A DNA stretch of 64,000 nt from Pseudomonas fluorescens. Its GTDB lineage: Bacteria > Pseudomonadota > Gammaproteobacteria > Pseudomonadales > Pseudomonadaceae. Location: the NCBI RefSeq assembly GCF_902497995.1, contig NZ_CABVII010000011.1, forward strand, positions 1-64,000, written 5' to 3'. The number at the start of each line of letters is the position of its first letter. The stretch's first letter is position 1. Of the stretch, positions 7,437 through 16,003 are shown piece after piece. The notes under the pieces were generated by a model. That model made no database searches. It saw nothing but the letters and a program-made list of their open reading frames with translations, and was not told the DNA's origin. Both the position numbers and the translations under genes were made by a program.

Positions 7437-8747
7437 ATGTCACAGAGCGCCCCCGCCACCCTGGCCACAGCTGACGATAAAAATGCCGTCTACAAGCGTA
7501 TTACCCTGCGCCTGATTCCCTTCATTTTCATCTGCTACTTGTTCAACTACCTCGACCGGGTCAACGTTGGATTTGCCAAGCTGCAGATGCTCGATGCCCT
7601 GAAGTTCAGCGAAACCGTGTACGGCCTCGGGGCCGGGATCTTTTTTATCGGTTACGTGCTGTGTGGCGTACCGAGCAACCTGGCGTTGACCCGGTTCGGC
7701 CCCCGGCGCTGGATTGCGCTGATGATGATCACCTGGGGCATCCTCTCGACCTGCCTGCTGTTCGTCACCACCCCAATCGAGTTCTACACCTTGCGCCTGT
7801 TCACCGGTGCGGCTGAAGCCGGGTTCTTCCCCGGTGTGGTGCTGTACCTCTCGCAGTGGTTCCCGACCTTCCGTCGTGGCCGCATCATGGCGTTGTTCAT
7901 GTCGGCGATCCCGGTTTCAGGCCTGCTCGGTGGCCCGTTCTCCGGCTGGATTCTCACCCATTTCGCTGCGGGCCAGGGCGGCCTGGCCGGCTGGCAGTGG
8001 ATGTTCCTGCTGCAAGGCATCCCGACGGTGATTCTCGGCGCGCTGGCGTTTTTCCTGCTCAGCGACAGTTATGCCAACGCCAAGTGGCTGAGCCCTTACG
8101 AGCGCTCGGTGCTTGAAACCGATCACGCAGAAGACCTGTCCCACAAGCCGAAAACCACGACCGATTCGCTGTTGGCAGTGTTCAAGAACCCGACGATCTG
8201 GGCGTTTGGGCTGATTTACTTCTGCATCCAGAGTGGCGTCTACGCGATCAACTTCTGGCTGCCGTCGATCATCAAGAACCTGGGCTTCAGCGACAACCTG
8301 GTAATCGGCTGGATCAGTGCGATTCCCTATCTGCTGGCCGCACTGTTCATGTTGATGGTCGGCCGCTCCGCCGACCTATGCAAAGAGCGTCGCTGGCATT
8401 TGGTGGTTCCGATGCTGATGGGCGCGGTCGGCCTGCTGATTGCGGTCAATTTTGCCGCCTATCCGGCCATCGCCATCCTTGGGCTGACCATTGCCACCAT
8501 GGGTGCCCTCACCGGTCTGCCAATGTTCTGGCCGGTGCCTACGGCAATGCTAAGCGCTGGTGCGGCCGCCGGTGGCCTGGCGCTGATCAACTCCATGGGC
8601 CAGATGGCCGGCTTTCTCAGCCCGTACCTGATCGGCTGGGTCAAGGACAGCACCGGCTCTACCGATGTCGCGTTGTACCTGCTGGCTGGGGTGATTATCG
8701 CGGGTAGCCTGTTGGCGCTACGCATGACGCGTACATTGCGGGTGTAA
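7437..8747 (+). CDS. MFS transporter, anion:cation symporter family (tartrate/hydroxyacid/sugar-diacid type, TtuB-like)
   Basis: 436 aa with about 12 membrane helices. The start ATG 7437 follows AAAGAGAGAGCC. Motifs typical of the ACS family are present: NYLDRVNVGFAK in helix 1, the GAGIFFIGYVLCGVPSNL segment and FTGAAEAGFFPGVVLYL. The protein should import hydroxyacids such as tartrate, glycerate or glucarate across the inner membrane by proton symport. Divergence from cdaR across a 169 bp gap suggests direct control by CdaR. The exact substrate cannot be read from sequence. Confidence 0.88.
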   Translation: MSQSAPATLATADDKNAVYKRITLRLIPFIFICYLFNYLDRVNVGFAKLQMLDALKFSETVYGLGAGIFFIGYVLCGVPSNLALTRFGPRRWIALMMITWGILSTCLLFVTTPIEFYTLRLFTGAAEAGFFPGVVLYLSQWFPTFRRGRIMALFMSAIPVSGLLGGPFSGWILTHFAAGQGGLAGWQWMFLLQGIPTVILGALAFFLLSDSYANAKWLSPYERSVLETDHAEDLSHKPKTTTDSLLAVFKNPTIWAFGLIYFCIQSGVYAINFWLPSIIKNLGFSDNLVIGWISAIPYLLAALFMLMVGRSADLCKERRWHLVVPMLMGAVGLLIAVNFAAYPAIAILGLTIATMGALTGLPMFWPVPTAMLSAGAAAGGLALINSMGQMAGFLSPYLIGWVKDSTGSTDVALYLLAGVIIAGSLLALRMTRTLRV

Positions 8748-8755
8748 CAAAGCTA

Positions 8756-8865
8756 GAAGATCAAAGGGTGCAGCCTGCGGCAGCTCATACACCGACCCTG
8801 TACATCCGTGAATTTCCGGATGTACATCAGTCCTTTGCAGGAGTTGCCGCAGGCTGCGATCTTTT
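8756..8865 (+). repeat. Nested inverted repeat (REP-type), with inner terminator-like stem
   Basis: Outer arms GCAGCCTGCGGCA (8770-8782) and TGCCGCAGGCTGC (8845-8857) are exact reverse complements. An inner perfect 10 bp stem, TGTACATCCG (8799-8808) with CGGATGTACA (8817-8826), lies between them. It directly follows the transporter stop and ends in CTTTT, so it may both terminate transcription and belong to a dispersed Pseudomonas repeat family. Confidence 0.75.
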
Positions 8866-9223
8866 CCCACGGGTAACGCGAATCGCAAGCCGGCAGCATT
8901 GAGAGGGAACGCAGAACGGTGTAATAAAGAACCGGGACAGATTGATTTTAACCAGCGACAAAATGTCGATCAGAGAAGCAAAGACCTCTGCCCACCCGTC
9001 TCTATTCATGAGGGATGCGGTTTCGTCGAGAATCTCGGCAGGAGGGAGAGTGATACTGAAGGTTTCGTCAGCAGAAACATTTATGAGCTCGCGAGGTACA
9101 ATACAACCAGCTTGTAGCGACGTTTCTGTTGGCCCTCCAGTCTGTACTGACCTCACTGAAGAGCGGTGCCTCAGACCCTGTATAGCCTTAGAATATATCT
9201 GTACCGTTTCTTGAGATTCCCAC
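8866..9223. other. Intergenic region without a supportable gene
   Basis: Short overlapping frames exist on both strands but none has a plausible ribosome site, conserved motif or coding-like composition. The last 30 bases before 9224 form the likely leader of the next gene. Confidence 0.5.
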
Positions 9224-9544
9224 ATGAGTAACACACTTACGGAAGAAGAGATGCGCCGTGCCCTGTTCGGTGCATCAGATCCTGCTCAACCTATCACCGA
9301 GCCAAAGGCCATTGTGCAGCCACCTTTGGCTAGCCCGTCGGCCCCCAAGAAAGCGTCCAGCAGGCCAACGTCTCCTAAGCTGAGGGTTACGCTGCATGTG
9401 ACCCGGGAGTTCGAGGGGGAGGGAGAGATCTTCACTTATGATGCCAATACACTGAGCACACTTGTGGCTGAGCAAGAAGCGAAAAATGCAGCCAAGAAGA
9501 AAAAATTCAGATATTTCGACGTCGTCTCGATCAACCCCATCTGA
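9224..9544 (+). CDS. Hypothetical accessory protein
   Basis: 106 aa, start ATG 9224. The N-terminus (LTEEEMRRALFG) is helical, then a Pro/Ala/Ser-rich linker (about residues 20-50) leads to a beta-rich stretch (KLRVTLHVTREFEGEGEIFTY) and a lysine-rich tail (KNAAKKKKFRYFDVV). No enzymatic motif is visible. The composition resembles small proteins of Pseudomonas plasmids and integrated elements, consistent with the mobile neighbourhood ahead of rulAB. Function unknown. Confidence 0.6.
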   Translation: MSNTLTEEEMRRALFGASDPAQPITEPKAIVQPPLASPSAPKKASSRPTSPKLRVTLHVTREFEGEGEIFTYDANTLSTLVAEQEAKNAAKKKKFRYFDVVSINPI

Positions 9545-9813
9545 TGGCTGTGTTAATCGTTTTGGCCTCCAAACCGGAAATACGTCAGCCAGACTGACTC
9601 GTCTTGGCCTATGGGCTAGCCTGCTTCGTGCAGCAGTATCACATGGTAAGCGGTCTCTTGATGTGTCCAGCCCTCAAGCTCTAGTTAGATCGACTCCTCA
9701 GGGCTTCCGGTATCCGCCTCAATGGCTAGCAAAATCTCGCGTACCACATCCTTTTCAAGCTACATCGCACGATCCCATTGGTTTATAGATGACTCCATAC
9801 ACAACTGATCGAT
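9545..9813. other. Gap without recognised gene
   Basis: About 270 bases between convergent genes. I see no conserved frame and no strong hairpin. Confidence 0.4.
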
Positions 9814-10347
9814 TCAGACGCCGTAGCGCTTGTTTCCACCGGAAGTGATGCAGTACCGACCGCCTCTCGGCCCGATACAAATATTTCCAGAAGAACAAGG
9901 ACAGGAGGATCCGTACTCGGGAGTCTGCCTGCGGGCCGGCTGTAATGGTGGAGGCGAGGGTTTTGGTTGTGAAGCGACGTAGCAGTTTGACCCGCTGCAA
10001 AGGCTTTTGGATGAAAGCCATTTTGCGGGTTTGCCGTCGATGCTTATACGCACCCAATCATTTCGCTTTTCGAAGACCTGAACCCTGTCCCCACGCTTCA
10101 GCTTGGAGATGACTTTTCCGCCTGGTTGATCCCTGATGTTGAGCTTGTCCGCGCTCACGTACTGGTCAATTGGCGAGACCGACGCTGGGGAAGAAGGGGA
10201 GGGAGTTGAAACTAAAGAGGTTGGTATGCTCTGAGGGCTTGGCTGGGTTGGTGCAGGAGGGGTGTCTTTTTTACCCATGGCCCATAGAACGACGCCAAGA
10301 ATTAGTAGCGGGACAAACCATGACTGAGATTTTTTGCGCATATCCAT
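9814..10347 (-). CDS. Membrane-anchored SH3b-domain protein with C-terminal cysteine-rich adaptor-like motif
   Basis: 177 aa. A single N-terminal membrane segment (WFVPLLILGVVLWAM, about 10-25) is followed by a Pro/Ser-rich linker (about 30-58). Next comes a bacterial SH3b domain (VSADKLNIRDQPGGKVISKL, with DRVQVFEKRNDWVRI and KWLSSKSL, about 62-118), and after a second Pro linker a short Cys/Gly-rich end with GPRGGRYCITSGGNKRYG. That end resembles a short basic adaptor motif found at protein C-termini. SH3b domains typically bind peptidoglycan or peptides outside the cytoplasm. The role in this locus is unknown. Confidence 0.75.
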   Translation of the reverse strand: MDMRKKSQSWFVPLLILGVVLWAMGKKDTPPAPTQPSPQSIPTSLVSTPSPSSPASVSPIDQYVSADKLNIRDQPGGKVISKLKRGDRVQVFEKRNDWVRISIDGKPAKWLSSKSLCSGSNCYVASQPKPSPPPLQPARRQTPEYGSSCPCSSGNICIGPRGGRYCITSGGNKRYGV

Positions 10348-10405
10348 CGCTCTAGTTCAGCAAGCAATACGAAGGTTATCTTCCTAGACAACCCGGCTTC
10401 ATCGG

Positions 10406-10609
10406 CTACTGCGAGCTTAGCCAAGCTTCCATTTTTTGCAGCCTACCTAGCTCGTAAAGCTTGGGTTTTCCCAAATACAACATCGCAAGCAACTGCTGTC
10501 TTTCGGCTTCAGAAGGAAACCACTCATCGATCTCAACATTGCAGCGCCGGGCCTCGCTCAGTGTCCACTTGATGACCATGTCGGAAGCTGCTCTGTAGTG
10601 ATCCGCCAT
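10406..10609 (-). CDS. Hypothetical small helical protein
   Basis: 67 aa from ATG 10609 (MADHYRAASDMVIKWTL); a longer frame to 10684 would overlap the repeat region and is less likely. The sequence is helical and mildly acidic (EIDEWFPSEAERQQLLAML). No known motif. It may share a transcription unit with the upstream short CcdA-like gene, both on the minus strand, but 330 bp of repeats separate them. Confidence 0.5.
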   Translation of the reverse strand: MADHYRAASDMVIKWTLSEARRCNVEIDEWFPSEAERQQLLAMLYLGKPKLYELGRLQKMEAWLSSQ

Positions 10610-10635
10610 GAAGAGTCCGTTGCCTTCCACAATCC

Positions 10636-10905
10636 GTGTACGCCCACCAGAATGTGGCGTGCGCTTCATGGCCGAAGCAACCACCGGAATTTGGTGAGCG
10701 GCCCAGTTCGCGTGGTCTGCAGCCGACCGGATCGAATATCGGGGGTTTTATCTCTCAAGATATCGACACAGGGCACCGGAATTCTTTGTACGCCGACCGG
10801 AATTTGGTGAGCGCTTTCTGGGCGAAGCAACCACCGGAATTTGGTGTGCGGCCCGGTTTACGAGGCCTGCAGCCGACCGATATTGAATATCGGGGGGGTT
10901 TATCT
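10636..10905 (+). repeat. Tandem ~150 bp direct repeat with motif CCGGAATTTGGTG, resembling insertion-sequence ends
   Basis: Two imperfect copies (about 10636-10760 and 10786-10905) each hold two units of ACCGGAATTTGGTG(A/T)GCG and end in GCAGCCGACCG...GAATATCGGGGG then TTTATCTCT. Units lie at about 10640 (degenerate, CACCAGAATGTGGCGTGCG), 10681, 10792 and 10831. Repeated CGGAAT...GGTG units recall the multiple transposase-binding sites at IS21-like ends in Pseudomonas, but no transposase gene is present. This looks like a relic of such an end. Confidence 0.55.
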
Positions 10906-10942
10906 CTTAGCCTCCAGCAGCATCTCTCCTTCGTCTCTGCAC

Positions 10943-11104
10943 TCACCAACTCCGTATGTTGTCGCTGAACACTCCGTGAGCTTTCACATGTTCGTTGTAG
11001 GCATTAACGGCTTCGCTGTTCTCTGCCAGCCATTGCTCGCACTGTTTCCTACTCAGTGCCTCAGCCAAAGCCTGCTCCAATTGAAATCCTTCGTGAGTTT
11101 GCAT
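10943..11104 (-). CDS. Short CcdA-like antitoxin (orphan)
   Basis: 53 aa, ATG at 11104. The peptide contains RKQCEQWLAENSEAVNAYNE followed by HVKAHGVFSDNIRSW. This matches the C-terminal toxin-binding pattern of CcdA antitoxins (W..ENxEAIxxYNxxVExxGxxSDxxRxF). The N-terminal ribbon-helix-helix DNA-binding region is shortened to about 20 residues (MQTHEGFQLEQALAEALS). No CcdB toxin gene lies next to it. It may be an orphan antitoxin that neutralises a toxin encoded elsewhere. A weak GGGGA lies upstream of the start. Confidence 0.55.
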   Translation of the reverse strand: MQTHEGFQLEQALAEALSRKQCEQWLAENSEAVNAYNEHVKAHGVFSDNIRSW

Positions 11105-11439
11105 GGTCTTGTCCCCTCAACCGCGATACCCAAGTTTACCCTTAAGCAAGCACCCCATTTCAAGGCGGCTAATAGAACCGTTCATGATTGGAACATTCCA
11201 ACTCGCACGGCTAGCCGCTTACGCGAAGAAGCGACTGCATCAGCGGATGTCGGCTGGTACATCGACCGTACCACTTTGCTCAGATTGATCAGAAGATCAT
11301 CCAATCCGGGATACGAAGGCAGCTGAGAGACAGCATCTCCATGAAAACCGCAACGCCTTCGAGCTGAACAAAACACCCGCAGATCTCTACCCCTTGTCGA
11401 CTGCCTTGACTCTTGATTTGACCGCAAACCCATTTCAGC
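11105..11439. other. Region between CcdA-like gene and rulAB promoter, no clear gene
   Basis: Several short frames without conserved motifs. A short plus-strand frame beginning MIGTFQLARLAAYAKKR near 11185 could be a relic of a lost gene but I cannot assign it. Confidence 0.4.
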
Positions 11440-11445
11440 GGTTTA

Positions 11446-11461
11446 CTGTACGAACATACAG
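11446..11461. promoter_or_regulatory. LexA/SOS box
   Basis: CTGTACGAACATACAG fits CTGT-N8-ACAG exactly and is flanked by TA on both sides (TACTGT...ACAGTA). It lies 18 bases before the umuD-like start at 11480, so LexA would block the promoter until DNA damage. Confidence 0.9.
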
Positions 11462-11479
11462 TATTCGGCGATTTGTATT

Positions 11480-11908
11480 ATGGTCACCATCCTTGGGCCG
11501 CTATCCAGCAGCGGCGTTCAGCTTCCGTTTTATTCCTACCGTGTTCCTGCAGGCTTTCCGTCGCCAGCGGCGGATCACCTTGAACAAAAGGTCTCATTGG
11601 ACGAGCTCCTGGATCTTCGCGCTCCTCACATGTATCTCGTGCGCATCGAAGGCGACAGCATGATTGGTGCCGGTATTTTTCCTGGTGATCTGGCCGTTGT
11701 CGACAGATCCATGGAAGCGGAGTCCGGCCATATCGTCATTGCCGCCGTGGATGCCGAGCCTGTCTGTAAGCGGCTGGTCAAGGAGTGCGGGCAGATCATT
11801 CTGAAGTCTGAGAACCCGAAATACCCTTCGCGGTACATGATGGATGGAGAAGAGCTGTTGGTCTGGGGCGTCGTGATGTACAGCGTGCGCAGCCATGAAA
11901 AAGCCTGA
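11480..11908 (+). CDS. rulA: UmuD/RulA-like error-prone polymerase V accessory protein (S24 peptidase)
   Basis: 142 aa. The self-cleavage site is the A24-G25 bond in VPAGFPSPA. The catalytic dyad is S60 (EGDSMIGAGI) and K97 (AEPVCKRL), both in the expected S24 contexts. After RecA-stimulated cleavage UmuD' pairs with UmuC for translesion synthesis. The start ATG 11480 is set by domain length; further upstream codons cross the LexA box. It overlaps the umuC-like gene by 14 bases, as usual for the operon. In Pseudomonas this pair is often called rulAB and is carried on plasmids and islands. Confidence 0.9.
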   Translation: MVTILGPLSSSGVQLPFYSYRVPAGFPSPAADHLEQKVSLDELLDLRAPHMYLVRIEGDSMIGAGIFPGDLAVVDRSMEAESGHIVIAAVDAEPVCKRLVKECGQIILKSENPKYPSRYMMDGEELLVWGVVMYSVRSHEKA

Positions 11909-13268
11909 GCCGGCCTTCGCCCTAATCGACTGCAACAGCTTCTACGCATCCTGCGAACGTGTATTCAGACCCGATTTGCGCAACACCCCAATCGTCGTGC
12001 TCAGCAACAACGACGGGTGTGTGATTGCCCGGAGCTACGACGCCAAGCCATTCGTGAAAATGGGTGAGCCGTATTTTCAGATCAAGCACAAACTCAAGCA
12101 GCACGGCATCGTCGCGTTCTCGTCGAACTATGCGTTGTATGGCGACATGAGCCAGCGCGTGATGAGCGTGATCGAGTCCCTCGTGCCTGCGGTTGAGGTC
12201 TACAGCATTGATGAAGCCTTCGCTGATTTGGCTGGGGTGCCTGGTGATCTTGAAGCGCTTGGACGGCGGATCCGTGCCCAGGTTTATCGGAGCACTGGCA
12301 TCCCAGTCGGTGTAGGTATCGGCGCCACGAAAACCTTGAGTAAGCTCGCTAATCACGCAGCGAAGAAATGGCAGGCACAGAGTGGTGGAGTGGTCGATCT
12401 TCGAGATCAAATCAAGCGCGATTGGGTGCTGAAGAAATGCTCGGTGTCAGACGTGTGGGGTGTAGGACGAAAGATGACTCTTCACCTCGAAGGCATGGGC
12501 ATCAAGACAGCATGGGATCTTTCCAAAACCGAACCCTGGATGCTTCGCAAAAAATTCAGTGTGGTGATCGAGAAAACAGCGCGTGAGTTAGCCGGTACTC
12601 CGTGCCTTGAGCTCGATGAACCTGATCCACCCAAGCAAGAGGTTTGCTGCAGCCGGATGTTCGGAAAGCGTCTCGCAGAGATGGCACCAATCAAGGAGGC
12701 CGTGGCCACTTACATGATGCGAGCCACGGAGAAGCTCCGAGCCCAGCAGTCCCTTTGTAAGAAAATCAGGGTGAGTATCCGTACCGGCATGTTCAATCCG
12801 GAGGAGGCCAAGTACGCCAATGGTGTGTTGGTAGAATTGCCCTATCCAACGGATGACGTACGGTTGATGACAAAAGCTGCGGTGGAAGCAGTGGATCGGA
12901 TCTACCGTCCTGGATTCAAGTACAGCAAAGCAGAGGTGCTCCTTATTAGCCTTTGCCAAAAAGGCGAGTACACCGAAGACCTTTTCTCCATCTCGCAGCC
13001 ACTCGCAACGGAGAAAGTGATGAGCGTTTTGGATGCCATCAATGGTCGATGGGGCCGAGGCACCATGCGCTTGGCGAGTGTGCCGATCGATCCGGATTGG
13101 GGTATGCGAAGGGAGATGATGAGCCAGAGCTTTATAACGAGGGTGGATGAGCTTGGGACAACTGCTACCAACCAAGCCAGTGAGCGTGCCTCCGCCTTTC
13201 TCATCCTGAGAGTGTTCGCCGCCACCGCATCAAACTACACAGCGAAAAAGCAGACCTTAAATAAGTGA
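11895..13268 (+). CDS. rulB: UmuC/RulB-like Y-family DNA polymerase V catalytic subunit
   Basis: 457 aa. Y-family motifs are in order: FALIDCNSFYASCERVFRP (metal-binding D12 of the palm), VVLSNNDGCVIARS and YSIDEAFADL (D and E of the second palm motif), then the thumb and little-finger region ending in MRREMMSQSFITRVDEL. Family proteins normally stop within a few residues of this point (about 422 aa). Here about 35 extra residues (beginning GTTATNQASERASAF) follow before the stop, just where an AT-rich cassette starts. The tail probably comes from DNA inserted at the 3' end, a known insertion hotspot in rulB. Confidence 0.92.
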   Translation: MKKPEPAFALIDCNSFYASCERVFRPDLRNTPIVVLSNNDGCVIARSYDAKPFVKMGEPYFQIKHKLKQHGIVAFSSNYALYGDMSQRVMSVIESLVPAVEVYSIDEAFADLAGVPGDLEALGRRIRAQVYRSTGIPVGVGIGATKTLSKLANHAAKKWQAQSGGVVDLRDQIKRDWVLKKCSVSDVWGVGRKMTLHLEGMGIKTAWDLSKTEPWMLRKKFSVVIEKTARELAGTPCLELDEPDPPKQEVCCSRMFGKRLAEMAPIKEAVATYMMRATEKLRAQQSLCKKIRVSIRTGMFNPEEAKYANGVLVELPYPTDDVRLMTKAAVEAVDRIYRPGFKYSKAEVLLISLCQKGEYTEDLFSISQPLATEKVMSVLDAINGRWGRGTMRLASVPIDPDWGMRREMMSQSFITRVDELGTTATNQASERASAFLILRVFAATASNYTAKKQTLNK

Positions 13269-13428
13269 GCTAGTCTCTGATTCAAGGACGAAATGGCATT
13301 GCTGTAAAAATAGGTAGGTTGCTCATGAGTCAAATGAACAAGCGTTATTAAGTTTGTCGATTAAAGGCAGCCAATGGATTTTATCTATTCTAATGCTTGC
13401 GGCTTACAGGCGTTTGTCGGGAGGTCAT

Positions 13429-13782
13429 ATGAACAGCACAACCTTAAAGGTTAATTTTATTGGCGATGAGTTATTGGGAAAAAACTTACTTGCTGAAAGC
13501 TTAATGCGATTTTTAGAGGATGAGGTTGCTGGTGTTAATCCACATATTCAAAGAGAGAGTGGTAACACCATGGATATGGGTGCCACTCTTGCAATAATCT
13601 TAGGTTCAGCATCAATTACTGCTATAGCCAAAGGTATCGGGAATTGGATAAGAAAAAATAATGAGGCTTCAATAATATTGACGATGGGAGATCGAACTCT
13701 CGACGTGAAAAATGTTAGAGCTAGTGACATACAGCAGATAATTTATGCGTTTATGTCAGAAAATGAAAAATTTAAAGGTTGA
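13429..13782 (+). CDS. EACC1-like (effector-associated constant component 1) protein
   Basis: 117 aa, ATG 13429 preceded five bases earlier by a strong GGGAGGT; an upstream in-frame ATG at 13354 lacks such a site. The central segment MGATLAIILGSASITAIAKG, then GNWIRKN, followed by a beta pair (ASIILTMGDRTLDVKNV) and a terminal helix, matches the EACC1 family: a hydrophobic glycine/alanine helix, W-[IL]R, then strand-turn-strand. EACC1 proteins sit beside effector genes such as caspases in predicted bacterial conflict systems. The stop overlaps the caspase gene, indicating translational coupling. The DNA is AT-rich (20 G/C in 60 bases at 13441-13500), unlike its neighbours. Confidence 0.75.
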   Translation: MNSTTLKVNFIGDELLGKNLLAESLMRFLEDEVAGVNPHIQRESGNTMDMGATLAIILGSASITAIAKGIGNWIRKNNEASIILTMGDRTLDVKNVRASDIQQIIYAFMSENEKFKG

Positions 13783-16003
13783 TGCTGCAATATTTTTAGG
13801 TGCGAGTTCTTATCCAAAAGCACCGCACCTTAATGATGGAGGAAGCTCTTTCAAAAGCGCGCACTATCGCTTGAAAGTTGAATTGATGAAATCGCTTGTA
13901 GATGAAAGTATGGTTTTGGATCTATTTGACTCAATCTGGTCAGCAAGCGATCAATATGAGAAGATTGAAGAGTTTTTGTTGGCTTCAATATCATCGCAGC
14001 CATCAATAAAAAATCTTTTTATTTTCTACATAGGTCATGGAGGGGTTAGTGATTCCGGTCAGGAGTATTTTTTAACAATCAGAGATACGAGACGGTCATC
14101 ATTGTACCAGTCGAGTTTACTCGCAAAAGTGGTTGCTAGCTTGCTGCGAAAGAACGCGAGGGAGTTAAGGCGCTTTATCTTTTTGGACTCTTGTTTCTCT
14201 GCGGCTGCCATTTCTGCCTTTCAGGGCGCGGAACAAAGTGTTGTCAAAGAGAAATTGTCTGAAATACGATGGGATACGCCTAACACAGTGGCCGGTGGTA
14301 CAGCAATTATTTGTGCAGCGGCTAAAGGGGATGCGGCAAAATACTTACCAGATGGAACCATGTTTTCAAATGCGCTTTTAAGTGCGCTGACTCGTGGGGA
14401 TACTAATAAGGGTGAGTTTTTAACTTTTGAGGATATTTATGAGGTTGTTAGGTTTAATATAGAAATTGAGCATCCGGATGATGGTGTGCTGCCAGAACTA
14501 CACACTCCAGATCAAAAACATGGCCTTATTCATAGATTGAATATATTTAGAAATCCGTGCTGGGTAGCTAATTCTGAGCATTCAAAAGGAAATGATTTTA
14601 ACGACATAGCCTCCGCACATGCTGGAGGTGCTCTGGATCTTGAAGTAAGCGATCCCAGTGAAGCTAATGACGACGGCTCGAAAGTAGATGTAAATGTTGG
14701 TGCTCCTACCGAATTGGCCGATGCTGTGCCTGAGGTGAAGCAATCACTTTTTGAAAAAACTGTCGCTAGGTTTAAAATTAAGTATGCGGTAGTATTAATA
14801 GTTAATGCTGCATTAGTGGTTAGTATTTACTTTACATTTCCCTCCGTGGCGGAGTTTTTTTCAGCGGGTAAAAAGACGCAAGGAGAGGTTGAGAAGCCTA
14901 TCGATACTCCTCCTGCAGCTCCATCAGAAGCGCCTGCGCCTGCGCCTGCTCCTGCTCCTGCTCCTGCTCCTGCTTTGGCTAAAAAAGTCTTCATTGATGT
15001 AGATCCAAAGGATGCAAAGATAGAAGTGGTGGGGGAGAAGCTATATGACGCAGGGATGGAGCTTTTACCAGGTAACTATAATTTACGTATTTCCCGTCCA
15101 GGCTATGTAATCTCTAATGAGAAACTGCAGGTCGGAGGTGATGCGGATAGCGTTCATAACAATTACTCACTTAAATTTAGAGAATTTAAGGAGGTTAGGA
15201 GAGTTTCTGGGGCTGGGTTTGGTTGGCACAATGTCGCGGTATCTTTCCCTCGTATGGAGCTGATCGCGTGCAAGAGATCAAGCGAGCTGTATGTCAAAGA
15301 TGTAGAAGTTTATGATCTCTCAACGTTAAAAAAGAAAAAAGATATAAATTCGGATTATTGTGCAGGGGTATATGCAATTGATGACGGGGATTGGTTTTAT
15401 CAGTGGAGATTAGGTGATGATTGGGCTGTTGTTAACGCTAATTCAGGGGCATTAATTGAATTTAAATTTCAAGGTGATAACGATGGTGTAAACACACCTC
15501 AGGTTGTGACAAAAAAGAACAAGGCTTACCTTGAGAGGTTAAAGTGCAAGTCCGAAAGTTCAGTTTCTAAATTTGTTTATTCAGGTTGTAACATTTCTTT
15601 GAAGTACGGCCCTCCAATGGCGGGTGGTCAGTTGCGGCAGAGAACCAACGAATGGTTTTTTAACGAGAATAGAATGTGTTGGGGGGTTTTTAATGGTAAA
15701 ACTTACTGTGCTGACGCTTCAGGATTTAATTTGAAAATTGATGCAGGGATAATGCTAAAAGGACATGCATGGGATATAACTGATGTCGACTGGATGGATG
15801 ATGAAAAAACAATCGTAACATCAAGTCGGGATGGGACGATTAGACTGTGGGATAAAAGCAGTGGCAAGCAGTTAGCTGTGCTTCAGTGGTTGCCGGAAGC
15901 AAGAGAGGTTTTTACATTTACAAGTGACAGTGGTGATGATTTTATATTAGGCAGATCTAGCAATTTCTTCGTTTTATGGAAGCGTGAATCTGAGGGCTCA
16001 TAA
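13763..16003 (+). CDS. Membrane-anchored caspase-like (C14) protease with PEGA and WD40-like C-terminal regions
   Basis: 746 aa from ATG 13763 (MKNLKVDAAIFLGASSYPKA); 13745 is an alternative six codons earlier. The caspase-like domain (about 1-265) has the dyad H92 in FYIGHGGVSDSG and C144 in FLDSCFSAAA. An acidic linker leads to one transmembrane helix (about 341-359), a Pro-Ala repeat (about 389-404) and a PEGA-like domain (about 407-465). The end holds at least one WD40-type unit (GHAWDITDVDWMDDEKTIVT, SSRDGTIRLWD, from 667). The layout suggests a cytoplasmic or membrane-proximal protease tied to an extracytoplasmic sensor. It overlaps the EACC1-like gene by about 20 bases. Very AT-rich, so recently acquired. 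The substrate is unknown. Confidence 0.82.
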   Translation: MKNLKVDAAIFLGASSYPKAPHLNDGGSSFKSAHYRLKVELMKSLVDESMVLDLFDSIWSASDQYEKIEEFLLASISSQPSIKNLFIFYIGHGGVSDSGQEYFLTIRDTRRSSLYQSSLLAKVVASLLRKNARELRRFIFLDSCFSAAAISAFQGAEQSVVKEKLSEIRWDTPNTVAGGTAIICAAAKGDAAKYLPDGTMFSNALLSALTRGDTNKGEFLTFEDIYEVVRFNIEIEHPDDGVLPELHTPDQKHGLIHRLNIFRNPCWVANSEHSKGNDFNDIASAHAGGALDLEVSDPSEANDDGSKVDVNVGAPTELADAVPEVKQSLFEKTVARFKIKYAVVLIVNAALVVSIYFTFPSVAEFFSAGKKTQGEVEKPIDTPPAAPSEAPAPAPAPAPAPAPALAKKVFIDVDPKDAKIEVVGEKLYDAGMELLPGNYNLRISRPGYVISNEKLQVGGDADSVHNNYSLKFREFKEVRRVSGAGFGWHNVAVSFPRMELIACKRSSELYVKDVEVYDLSTLKKKKDINSDYCAGVYAIDDGDWFYQWRLGDDWAVVNANSGALIEFKFQGDNDGVNTPQVVTKKNKAYLERLKCKSESSVSKFVYSGCNISLKYGPPMAGGQLRQRTNEWFFNENRMCWGVFNGKTYCADASGFNLKIDAGIMLKGHAWDITDVDWMDDEKTIVTSSRDGTIRLWDKSSGKQLAVLQWLPEAREVFTFTSDSGDDFILGRSSNFFVLWKRESEGS

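Noticed and set aside
8827..9234. 135-codon minus-strand frame after the MFS gene
   Set aside because: Runs through the REP-type inverted repeat, lacks a ribosome site and any recognisable motif.
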